Part shown: positions 16,315 through 24,086 of the stretch, in pieces
Layout of the letters: each line of letters begins with the position of its first letter
Position numbering within the stretch: the first letter of the stretch is position 1
NCBI RefSeq assembly: GCF_022024115.1
Contig: NZ_CP091792.1
Location: forward strand, 2,728,001-2,792,000
Reading direction: 5' to 3'
Source: Prevotella communis
GTDB lineage: Bacteria; Bacteroidota; Bacteroidia; Bacteroidales; Bacteroidaceae
DNA: 64,000 nucleotides
The notes under the pieces: model-generated
Seen by the model: the letters and a program-made list of their open reading frames with translations, nothing else
The model's database searches: none
Told to the model about the DNA's origin: nothing
Translations under genes and position numbers: made by a program

Positions 16315-17096
16315 AAGCCTTTCTCCAATTTAGCCACCGTAAACAGCGCCTTGTCCACCTTCACGTCATACTGTGTGTTCTTCACCACGATGGTGGTACT
16401 GTGCTCCGTCTGCACGTTCTTCATCTCCATCTTCAGTACGGTCCAGAAGCCCTGAATCTTCTTCACCTCCTGGATGGTGAGCACACGGTGCAGTTTGTTG
16501 AGCTTGTCGTAGTACTCCACATGGTCGGCTATCAGACAATCCTGACGAATCCACGACACCTTACGACTGTAGATCTCGTGCTTGTCGACAGGTACCGACT
16601 CCACCACCCAGCACTTATGACCGTTTCTTGTCTCCTCGCGCAGCAACTTATGTGTGTCCTCATCCACGTGGCGCTGCCCCATGTCGTCGTACGTAAAGTC
16701 CGTACCCATAAAATAGTCCGTCTTCGACGATGAGCCACTGATGCGGCGCGTTTTCTTCATCGCTGGCAAGTAGAGCCATTTCGCATCCTCCTTACCAATC
16801 TCGTCGTAGTCCCAGGTGAGGAATCCCGTGCCCTTCACGTCGCCCGGATAGGTAAAGAACATCATCTTCTTCGTGTCCTTACCCTCGTCCATCGCCCACG
16901 ACGTCACCTTCCTCTGGCGCGTGCTGCCGTTCTTCTTTTTGAGCGTCAGTTCCATCTCGCCGTAGCGTGTGTCGCCGTCGGCACGGTCCTTCACTTTCTG
17001 AATCACATCGCGGCCCGAAAGCTGCTGCGCAGCGCAAATTGAGAATTGAAGATTGATAATTGAAATCAATACTGCAATAATAAATATCTTTTTCAT
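16311..17096 (-). CDS. LolA-like outer-membrane lipoprotein-sorting family protein
   Basis: 261 residues with a signal peptide ([20 protein letters not shown]). The mature LolA-like half-barrel has the family landmarks [80 protein letters not shown] and [11 protein letters not shown]. Such periplasmic proteins carry lipid-like molecules between an MMPL pump and the outer membrane. Part of the signal peptide (INLQFS) is encoded by an AATTGA microsatellite (17035-17070). The gene lies 91 bp after the MMPL gene and overlaps the barrel gene. Confidence 0.85.
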   Translation of the reverse strand: MKKIFIIAVLISIINLQFSICAAQQLSGRDVIQKVKDRADGDTRYGEMELTLKKKNGSTRQRKVTSWAMDEGKDTKKMMFFTYPGDVKGTGFLTWDYDEIGKEDAKWLYLPAMKKTRRISGSSSKTDYFMGTDFTYDDMGQRHVDEDTHKLLREETRNGHKCWVVESVPVDKHEIYSRKVSWIRQDCLIADHVEYYDKLNKLHRVLTIQEVKKIQGFWTVLKMEMKNVQTEHSTTIVVKNTQYDVKVDKALFTVAKLEKGL

Positions 17097-17100
17097 AATT

Positions 17101-17206
17101 TCTGAAATTTAATCTTTCGCTCGGCTTTGCCGCTTGGCTCCGCCAAGAATGTTTAATGTTTAATCTTTAATCTTTAATGTTTAATGTTTAATCTTTAATC
17201 TTCCCA
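17101..17206. repeat. Hairpin and TTTAATG/TTTAATC microsatellite after the MMPL gene
   Basis: A hairpin (GGCTTTGCCGCTTGGCTCCGCC region, 17118-17148) precedes tandem GTTTAATGTTTAATC units running to about 17206, where they form the MMPL stop (GKIKD end). It may modulate downstream gene expression, and the repeat number is likely strain-variable. Confidence 0.6.
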
Positions 17207-19569
17207 AACACCTTGCACTTACTCACCAGTATCGGCGTGACGAGCAGGTCAGCAGCCAATGCCGAGAGGATGCCGATGATAGCCATCAGACCGAAGTTGA
17301 TACACATGGTGCAGGCCGAGGTGCAGAAGCCGGCGAAGACGGCAGAGGTGATGATAGAGGTGATGACAATGGCGACGCCCACCACGCGGAACGTGCGACG
17401 GATAGCCTCACGATAGTGGTGCGAGCGGTCGAACTCGAGCTTCGAGTGATTGATAAAATGGATGGTATCGTCCACGGCCATACCCAGCATCATGGGCAAC
17501 AGCGTGGCGGTCATCATGTCGAGCGGCACACCCATCCATCCCATATAGCCACCCACGAAGACGGCAGGCATCATGTTGGGCACCAGTCCGATAAGTCCCA
17601 CGCGGATGCTCTGGAAGGCAATCATGAGGATGATGCCGATAATGAGGATGGAGATGACGAACGAGAGCATCTGGCCGCGCACCAGATACTGCATCATGGT
17701 GACGTACTGTGGGATGTTGCCTACTGTTGTAATCTTCGCCCCGGGGAACAGCTTCTGGGCGTCCTGCTGGATGCGCGCCAGTTCGCGCTCCACCTGTGCC
17801 GAATTGAAGTCGGATATCTCAACCATCAGCCTGAGGCGACGGTAGTCATAGTCCACCCAATACTCAGACTCCGTACCGCCAGCATTCTCGTAGAGCAGAA
17901 TCTCCTGCGCCACTTCCTCCTCTGTATCAGGGATGCAGAAGCGAGCCGTGTCGCCATCGTTGAGCGTCTGGTTCAGGTCCTTCAGGATGTCGAGAATAGA
18001 CGTGGTGCGCTTGGTCAGGTCGTAGGTATTCACCTGCTGCTGCAACTGGTCCAGTCGGCGCAGGTTCTCAGGCTCCTTGGCCTCGTCGTCGTGGGGCAGT
18101 TCCACGATGAGGTCGTAGGAATAGAGCGAACCGAGTTCTGAGCGGCCCACGTCCATTACCTCCTTCACGTATGGCACATCCTCGCCCATGGTACGCTCGA
18201 TGTCGAACGCCGCCTCAATCTTCCACAGGCCCACGCACAGCACCAGACATACCACGAGGAACGACCAGCCAATCTTCTTGGGATTGCGCAATACGATGTC
18301 GCTCAGGCGCACCATGGCCGCCGTCCAGCGGGTATCAGGCGGGAGGGCTGATGTCTGATGGCTGATGTCTGATGTTTGGGTGACGTCAGCCTTGACGCGC
18401 TTATTTTTACCAAAGGACAGCAATACAGGCGAGATAATCAGCGAGGTGAGGAGCACGAACAGCACGCTCATCGAACTGATGACGCCCACGCAATGCATGG
18501 GGCGGATGGGGATGACGAGGAACGACAGGAGCGATACCAGCGTGGTGAAGCCACAGAAGAACACCGACCAGCCTATCTCCCTGAGCGTCTCGATGACAGC
18601 CTTACGCCTTTCGCCGTGGATGCGCATGCGTCCGCGGAAATACGAGAAGATGTGGATGTTGTAGGCAATGGCCACGGCGAAGGCCAGGATGGTGGGTATC
18701 ATCAGTACGGTAGAATCCACGTACATCTTCGTCCAACCCGCAATGCCGTAGGTGATAAAGAGTCCGCCAACAACCGAGATAATCGGCGCCAGCACACCAC
18801 GCAGCGAGCGCGTCATGCAGAGCATCACCAGCATGCAGACAATGGTGGCAATCATCATCAGGCGACTCATCTCCTGACCGATATACACGGTCTTACAGTT
18901 GGTCACGTAGGGCATGCCCGTACCTTTGGGATGCAGCGAGGCGTAGGCAGGTTTCTTGATGATGCGCTCCACCTCCTGACCCGTGATGATATCGGGAGCC
19001 ACCGTGCCCTGCTGCTTCCACACGCTATCCTTGGGGAAGGTGCGCAGTTTCACCATGATCCACGACAAGCGGCCGTCCTGCGAGATGAGTTTGCGCGCCA
19101 CGTGGGGTTTGCTGAAAGCACGCTTACGGACGCTGTCCATCGCCGCCGAACCATCCTCAGGAATCTCATCGGGCACAATCTGCTCGATGGTCATGCCCTC
19201 GTCGCTGCCCACCATAAACTCGATATCCGTCAGCGACGTCACCTTGTCGGCATACGACAGACTGTCCAGCAGTTCGTTGGAGAGGGCCCTCAGCGTCGCC
19301 AAGTTCTCCTTCGTGAAATGGTTGTCGCATTGCGTCAGCACGCCCACGTAGTAGTCGTTACCGAAGTGCGACTTAAACTCGTCGGTCATCACCAGCATAG
19401 GGTCGTCCTCGATAAAATAGTCATCGAACGACGTCTCCTTCACCATCCGCTTCATGCCGATAACCGACACGATCATCACTAATGCGAAGATGCCCAATGT
19501 CAGCCAGCGCATCTTCAGCAGTTGCGCGGCAAACCGCGCGAACATCTCGTTAATCTTTTCAATCTTCAT
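17188..19569 (-). CDS. MMPL-family RND transporter
   Basis: 793 residues from ATG 19567-19569; a longer start at 19578 would be TTG. It has the classic duplicated layout: a first helix (WLTLGIFALVMIVSVIGMKR), a large periplasmic loop to about residue 205, helices 2-6 (including TVLMIPTILAFAVAIAYNIH), a second periplasmic loop and helices 8-12 (VPNMMPAVFVGGYMGWMGVP, then AVDDTIHFINHSKLEFDRSH, a typical MMPL signature). With the LolA-like and barrel proteins it probably moves a lipid-like or tetrapyrrole-like molecule. A (CTGATGT)n tract at 18345-18378 encodes TQTSDISHQTSAL between the halves. Confidence 0.9.
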   Translation of the reverse strand: MKIEKINEMFARFAAQLLKMRWLTLGIFALVMIVSVIGMKRMVKETSFDDYFIEDDPMLVMTDEFKSHFGNDYYVGVLTQCDNHFTKENLATLRALSNELLDSLSYADKVTSLTDIEFMVGSDEGMTIEQIVPDEIPEDGSAAMDSVRKRAFSKPHVARKLISQDGRLSWIMVKLRTFPKDSVWKQQGTVAPDIITGQEVERIIKKPAYASLHPKGTGMPYVTNCKTVYIGQEMSRLMMIATIVCMLVMLCMTRSLRGVLAPIISVVGGLFITYGIAGWTKMYVDSTVLMIPTILAFAVAIAYNIHIFSYFRGRMRIHGERRKAVIETLREIGWSVFFCGFTTLVSLLSFLVIPIRPMHCVGVISSMSVLFVLLTSLIISPVLLSFGKNKRVKADVTQTSDISHQTSALPPDTRWTAAMVRLSDIVLRNPKKIGWSFLVVCLVLCVGLWKIEAAFDIERTMGEDVPYVKEVMDVGRSELGSLYSYDLIVELPHDDEAKEPENLRRLDQLQQQVNTYDLTKRTTSILDILKDLNQTLNDGDTARFCIPDTEEEVAQEILLYENAGGTESEYWVDYDYRRLRLMVEISDFNSAQVERELARIQQDAQKLFPGAKITTVGNIPQYVTMMQYLVRGQMLSFVISILIIGIILMIAFQSIRVGLIGLVPNMMPAVFVGGYMGWMGVPLDMMTATLLPMMLGMAVDDTIHFINHSKLEFDRSHHYREAIRRTFRVVGVAIVITSIITSAVFAGFCTSACTMCINFGLMAIIGILSALAADLLVTPILVSKCKVFGKIKD

Positions 19570-19614
19570 ATCTTTCAATTATTTAATAACGAACAATGTT
19601 TCAAAATGTTCACC

Positions 19615-19645
19615 AAAAAGAGAGGACCCGCATCTCTGCGAGTCC
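19615..19645 (-). terminator. Terminator between the DUF4374 gene and the MMPL operon
   Basis: On the minus strand GGACTCGCA-GAGA-TGCGGGTCC (19624-19645) is followed by CTCTTTTT. No clear separate promoter was seen for the MMPL gene, so partial read-through is likely. A near copy of this hairpin lies at 23219-23252. Confidence 0.7.
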
Positions 19646-19681
19646 CCTTCATGAAACCTATCATTTGATTCTTACCCATAT

Positions 19682-20914
19682 TTACTTGGCAAAACTATGG
19701 AAGAAGCAAGGATTGCCCTGGACGCTGAGCACAGGTCCTTCGACCTTCTGCGTCTTGGGGTCGTAAGTATAGAAGCCGTTGGCCTTGGTGTTGGCGCTGC
19801 CAAAAACCACAAGTCCCTTGTGCAGACCGATGGCCATGGTGTGAGGATTACTGATCTCCATGCCCTTGATGACCTTGATAGTCTTGGTCTTCAAGTCAAC
19901 GATAACGGGCATGTTGGTCATGCTCAGATAAGGGTTTGACATGGCGTTGGGGTCGAGCGCGTTCGAGTTGGCATAGGCATAGAGCTTGCCGTCGCCGCCA
20001 TAGCACACAGCAGCCAGGAAGTCGGCATACTGCGTAGAGAGACCCTCCACCACCGTCTGGTCGAAGGCAATCGCATAGTCAGGATCGATATCCGTCTGTC
20101 CCTTCTTGATGCGTACGATACCGCCGCGGAAGCCAGGGATATAGCCAAACGATCCGATACAGTTGACGTAGATATCCTCGTTCTCGTCCACGAAGATAGA
20201 GTTGGGCTCAATAGGACGGGTAGCGAAGCAGAAGCCTATGGACTCGTTGACGATATGCTTCTCCAACTTATCAGTCTGGGTGTCAATCATGGCCAGTTCG
20301 ATGGTGTTCTTCTCTGGCATCCACTGGGCATTCATCTGGTTCAGGCCTACAAAGAGCTTGCCGTCGCGAATCACCATGGCACCAGGCGACACGTTGGTAT
20401 TGGGCTGACTCAGCGCGTTGAGGTCGATATCAGCAATCTTGGTCATCGTGGTGGGGTTGAACGCCATCACAATACCAATACCCTGCATACTGACATAAGC
20501 CTTCTCGCTGTTGAGCTCCACGATATTGGCAGCAGCCGAACCGGCAGGGATTGCCAGCGCGCCCTTCTTCACCCAGTTGCCTTTAGCGTCGAGGTTATAG
20601 CGCAGAATCTCGGCCTTCGAGTTGCCCATATAGTCGGGGAAGGTATAGATATTGCCTGAAGGAGCCACGATAGGTGTGCCACCAAAGCCGAAGGGGATGG
20701 CGTTGCTGTTGTCGTAGGTACCAGGCGTCATATCCCCAAGGCTCTGCAGATAGGCGCTGCCGCTACTGCCGTCAGGATTGGTGATGCTGGTGGCAAAAAT
20801 CACACCGGTGAAGTCGCCCTCGTTGTTGTTGTCCTGAGTTGTGGTTGAGTCATCGTTGCTGCAAGCGCAGGCGAGCGCCATCATGGCAGCCAATGCAAAA
20901 ATGTTTTTTTTCAT
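19682..20914 (-). CDS. DUF4374-like beta-propeller lipoprotein
   Basis: 410 residues with a lipoprotein signal (AAMMALACACSND, lipobox Cys near residue 18) and a low-complexity TTTQDNNNEGD linker. The mature part has repeating propeller-type strands (GGTPIVAPSGNIYTFPDYMG, GAMVIRDGKLFVGLNQMNAQ, DENEDIYVNCIG, NPHTMAIGLHKGLVVFGSAN). This matches DUF4374 proteins encoded after TonB receptors for iron chelates. It is probably surface-exposed or periplasmic and acts with the receptor 29 bp upstream. Ligand assignment is inference. Confidence 0.75.
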   Translation of the reverse strand: MKKNIFALAAMMALACACSNDDSTTTQDNNNEGDFTGVIFATSITNPDGSSGSAYLQSLGDMTPGTYDNSNAIPFGFGGTPIVAPSGNIYTFPDYMGNSKAEILRYNLDAKGNWVKKGALAIPAGSAAANIVELNSEKAYVSMQGIGIVMAFNPTTMTKIADIDLNALSQPNTNVSPGAMVIRDGKLFVGLNQMNAQWMPEKNTIELAMIDTQTDKLEKHIVNESIGFCFATRPIEPNSIFVDENEDIYVNCIGSFGYIPGFRGGIVRIKKGQTDIDPDYAIAFDQTVVEGLSTQYADFLAAVCYGGDGKLYAYANSNALDPNAMSNPYLSMTNMPVIVDLKTKTIKVIKGMEISNPHTMAIGLHKGLVVFGSANTKANGFYTYDPKTQKVEGPVLSVQGNPCFFHSFAK

Positions 20915-20943
20915 TTGATTAAAATGTGTGTTTGATTAAATAA

Positions 20944-23109
20944 TTATTTGAAAACATATCTCACTTTAAAGCCTACATAGCGACCTGGCAGGGGACGGTT
21001 GAACTCAGACACCACGTGGCGGTCGGTCAGGTTCTTGACCCTCAGGGTCAGCGTCAGACGGTTGTCCATAAAACTATGCTCCAGGGCAGCATCCATCGTG
21101 AAAGAGGTGGGAATCTTACGCTCCTGATACTTGCTCACCTCAAAGTCGTAGAAATACTCGTGGATATACGAGGCATCGTAGAGCAGACGCGTGTTCTGAC
21201 CCTTGCCGCCAAAGAGGTTCTCCCTGTGGAGCTCGGCACCGAAATTACCCATCAGATAGGGCACGTTAGGGATGCGCAGGTCCTTGGTGGGATTGGCCAC
21301 GTTGGTGCCAGGCACCGTCTCGCGCACGTCACGCAGGTCCTGCCAGGTGCCGTTGGCATAGAGATAGAGCAAGGGACATACATCGCCCTTCAGTTCCAGT
21401 TCCACGCCTTTGGTGCGTACCGTGCCGAAGTTGCGATAGCGCGCCATCGTGGGGATAATGTCGGGCGTAAAGCGAATCATGTCGTCCAGCTCGTTCAGAT
21501 AGCCCGAGAGTTCCATTTCCAACAGTCCGCCGTCGTCCTTCACGTGGCGGTACATCACGCCCAGGTTTACGCCTCTGGTACGCTCTGGCTGCAGGGCTGG
21601 CGATGCCAGGATAGAAAAACCGTTACCTATGAGTTCCTCGCTAGTGGGGATGCGCACCTCAGAGTTGAACGAGGCCTTCACCATCCAGTCGTCGGAGAGC
21701 CGGTAGCGCAGGGCATCGCTGAAGCCGAAGTAGTTCTTCGAGATATCCACGGCCTCAGGTTCGCTGACGCTGAAGGTGTTGATACTGCGCGAGGACGAAG
21801 AGAAATAGAAATGCTTCAGGGTGAAGGCGTTCTGGAAGCGTCCGCCAAAGAGACTCAGGTCGTACGACAGGCCCGTGGTCAGGGTGTTCATCTTACTGGG
21901 GAAGTTGGCACAGAAGCCCAGCGCCTTATCCATCAGCGAATCGCCTGGGTGCATTGACGTATGGTCGCCATATAGGTTCAGGTTGACGGCGTGGTGCAGG
22001 TCTATGGTGTAGCCCAGGTTCAGTTTCAACGTTGCCTCGTTGGTGCGTGTGCGTCCGTCGCTGGGATATTTGTTCTGCTCACCGCCAAAGACCGAAGTAG
22101 GTGGCATCTCGTTGCCGTCCCAGTCGTAGCGGTGCATGGCGGTATCCTTCATGCCCGAATAGCCCAGCACATAACCGGCATCCATGTCAAGATCCAGTCC
22201 GTCGAGGAAGAAGTTGTCCTTCTTCAGGTTCAGCGCAGCCACATAGCTGGACGAGAAGTTATAGGCCTCGCGGATGTCGATGTCGATGCCCTGAATCTCC
22301 TGTTTGGTATGCATGCCGATGAGTTCGAGTTTCACCTCGTCGAACCACCATTTGGTGGCTTTCACCGAACCGCCATAGATAATCTTGTTGTACTGGTCGT
22401 GGTCGCGCTCCACCCAGCGCCCGTCGATATTGTCGAGCCGCATTTTGTAGTTGTTCTTCGAGAACGAATAGGTGCCTCCCAGGCCAAACTGCAGACCGCT
22501 CTTCTTGTCGGTGCGCTTGATGACGCCATTGAGCTGGTGGGTGTTGAATGAACCTATCTCGTACGAGAAGTCGAGGTAGAGGGGCGGATACTCCTTGGTC
22601 ACCACGTTGACGGCACCACCCAATGCCGAACCGCCAAAGCGATAGGGCACCAGGCCCTTGTACACCTCGATGCGCTCAATCATGTCGGTGGGCACGTCGT
22701 TGAGGGCCACGAAATTGCTAAGCTGCGACATAGGAGCCTCGTCGATATACATACCGATACGCTTACCCTCCAGGCCACGGACAGAGATACGCGAGGCGCT
22801 GCCCAGTCCACCCGTGTTTCTGATGGTGACGCCCACGGTACGAGCCAGCACATCGTTCAGGTTGTTGGCAGAGCCCTGCAACTGCCGTTCGCCAATCACG
22901 GAAACAGGCATGGCCGACTCCTTGAGCATCCTAAGTTTGGTGCGACCTGTCACCTGCACCTCGTGCAACTTGATAGGGTCTTCATTTCTTAATGTGCTGT
23001 CGGGGGCGCTCTCGTCCACTCGTTTCTCATTGTAAGCCAGTTCCTGCGCTCCAGTTGTCAGGGCTGCAAACAGGCCGCTCACCAAAAATAAAACAATCTT
23101 TTTCATCAT
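20944..23109 (-). CDS. TonB-dependent receptor, probably for an iron chelate or tetrapyrrole
   Basis: 721 residues: signal peptide (KIVLFLVSGLFAALTTGAQE), a segment DSTLRNEDPIKLHEVQVTGR nearly identical in layout to the one in HmuR, a plug (about 50-170, including VRGLEGKRIGMYIDEAPMSQ and ALGGAVNVVTKEYP) and a barrel ending GRYVGFKVRYVFK. There is no carboxypeptidase-like N-terminal domain. It is the first structural gene after tetR and followed by the DUF4374 lipoprotein. Its promoter shares the TetR box, and its 216-nt leader contains a terminator-like hairpin. Confidence 0.9.
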   Translation of the reverse strand: MMKKIVLFLVSGLFAALTTGAQELAYNEKRVDESAPDSTLRNEDPIKLHEVQVTGRTKLRMLKESAMPVSVIGERQLQGSANNLNDVLARTVGVTIRNTGGLGSASRISVRGLEGKRIGMYIDEAPMSQLSNFVALNDVPTDMIERIEVYKGLVPYRFGGSALGGAVNVVTKEYPPLYLDFSYEIGSFNTHQLNGVIKRTDKKSGLQFGLGGTYSFSKNNYKMRLDNIDGRWVERDHDQYNKIIYGGSVKATKWWFDEVKLELIGMHTKQEIQGIDIDIREAYNFSSSYVAALNLKKDNFFLDGLDLDMDAGYVLGYSGMKDTAMHRYDWDGNEMPPTSVFGGEQNKYPSDGRTRTNEATLKLNLGYTIDLHHAVNLNLYGDHTSMHPGDSLMDKALGFCANFPSKMNTLTTGLSYDLSLFGGRFQNAFTLKHFYFSSSSRSINTFSVSEPEAVDISKNYFGFSDALRYRLSDDWMVKASFNSEVRIPTSEELIGNGFSILASPALQPERTRGVNLGVMYRHVKDDGGLLEMELSGYLNELDDMIRFTPDIIPTMARYRNFGTVRTKGVELELKGDVCPLLYLYANGTWQDLRDVRETVPGTNVANPTKDLRIPNVPYLMGNFGAELHRENLFGGKGQNTRLLYDASYIHEYFYDFEVSKYQERKIPTSFTMDAALEHSFMDNRLTLTLRVKNLTDRHVVSEFNRPLPGRYVGFKVRYVFK

Positions 23110-23323
23110 TCACCTATATTTATATATATGCTCGTTTCGTATGGGGGGAAAACCGCTTTCCACTCGCCTAAAGTTGAGACTACGCACAAAAGCGAACAAA
23201 ACTCTAAATTGTTCACACAAAAAAGAGAGGACCCACATTTCTGTGAGTCCTCCCTCTGTCGGGATGCCAAAGCATCGCTATGTGTAATTTTTCTTTTCAT
23301 CCGTCGATACGTTTTTCCGGCTG
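23110..23323 (-). promoter_or_regulatory. 5' leader of the TonB receptor gene, with possible leader peptide
   Basis: From the inferred start site near 23317 to the ATG at 23109 the leader has an open frame from ATG 23298-23300 (64 codons, beginning MKRKITHSDALASRQ). Its TGA sits inside the receptor ATGATG, so its stop and the receptor start overlap. The frame runs through the terminator hairpin at 23219-23252. This is the layout expected for attenuation coupled to translation, though no ribosome-stalling motif was recognised. Confidence 0.4.
23219..23252 (-). terminator. Terminator-like hairpin within the TonB receptor leader
   Basis: On the minus strand GAGGACTCACA-GAAA-TGTGGGTCCTC is followed by TCTTTTTT. 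It lies downstream of both the tetR stop (23368) and the receptor promoter (23324-23363). It can therefore end tetR transcripts and also attenuate the receptor operon. Confidence 0.65.
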
Positions 23324-23363
23324 CAAAGGTATGGAAAATTTCTGGCACATGCAATACCTAAAA
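23324..23363 (-). promoter_or_regulatory. TonB receptor promoter with TetR-type box
   Basis: TTTTAGGTATTG (23352-23363), a 20-bp spacer and TACCTTTG (23324-23331) on the minus strand. The box begins only a few bases after the tetR stop codon. Confidence 0.75.
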
Positions 23364-23367
23364 CTGA

Positions 23368-23994
23368 CTATTTCATATTCATCAGCGTGCGCCATCCGCC
23401 ATACTCAAACTGGATATAGTCCTTGAGAGCCTTGTGTATCTCATCGGCAGACAGGTTGTGCTTGATAACTTCAGAGATAAAACTGAACATCCACACCGTA
23501 TGCACATGATAGGTGAAGGGGGTATGGATGGCACTACACGTGGGGTATTTGCATTTCAGCTCGTCCATAAACGACAGGACAATGCGTGTGCACTCGTCCG
23601 TATAGGTGTCGATATAGTTTTCGAGCGAGGAGCCTTGCGACTGGTAGAGCAGCAGTTTCAACTCGTCGCGATGGTTGTTGATAAGCAACATATACTCCTT
23701 CACGTTGTCGCCCAGCATCATATTGCTCTGACCTGTGGCATAGTTAAGGAAGTCCTCCTGACTGTCCATGTTATGATGATCGTGCATCATACGTTCCAGT
23801 TCGGCAATGAGCGGCGTCACTATATAGCGAAACAGTTCGTCCTTGCTCTTGAAATAGTTGTAGATATTGCTCACACCAATGCCCACCCCCGCTGCAATAT
23901 CGCGCATCGAGGTCTTGGCATAGCCCTTTTTCAAGAATATCCCTCGGGCCACCACTACAATCTGCTCGCGTGTATAGTCTTTCTTAATCTGCAT
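23368..23994 (-). CDS. TetR/AcrR-family transcriptional regulator
   Basis: 208 residues from ATG 23992-23994; the preceding codon is an alternative GTG. The N-terminal helix-turn-helix is typical: IVVVARGIFLKKGYAKTSMR-DIAAGVGIGVSNIYNYFKSK-DELF (residues about 11-55). The C-terminal domain is all helical with a ligand pocket of unknown specificity (HDHHNMDSQ region and CKYPTCSAIHTPF, with two Cys and two His that could suit a metal or heme sensor). Its own promoter has the most symmetric copy of the box shared with the receptor and hmu promoters, so autoregulation and control of the island are likely. Confidence 0.88.
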   Translation of the reverse strand: MQIKKDYTREQIVVVARGIFLKKGYAKTSMRDIAAGVGIGVSNIYNYFKSKDELFRYIVTPLIAELERMMHDHHNMDSQEDFLNYATGQSNMMLGDNVKEYMLLINNHRDELKLLLYQSQGSSLENYIDTYTDECTRIVLSFMDELKCKYPTCSAIHTPFTYHVHTVWMFSFISEVIKHNLSADEIHKALKDYIQFEYGGWRTLMNMK

Positions 23995-24019
23995 CACATC
24001 TGTTTTTACTAACGGCCTA

Positions 24020-24066
24020 CAAAGGTACGACGAAAAACAGATGTGTACAATACCTAAAAATAGGTG
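24020..24066 (-). promoter_or_regulatory. tetR promoter with palindromic operator
   Basis: TACCTTTG (24020-24027), a 20-bp spacer and TTTTAGGTATTG (24048-24059). The box extends to a perfect dyad ACCTATTTTTAGGT (about 24052-24065). It is probably the autoregulatory operator. Confidence 0.75.
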
Positions 24067-24086
24067 TTTTCACGAACTGAAAGGGA

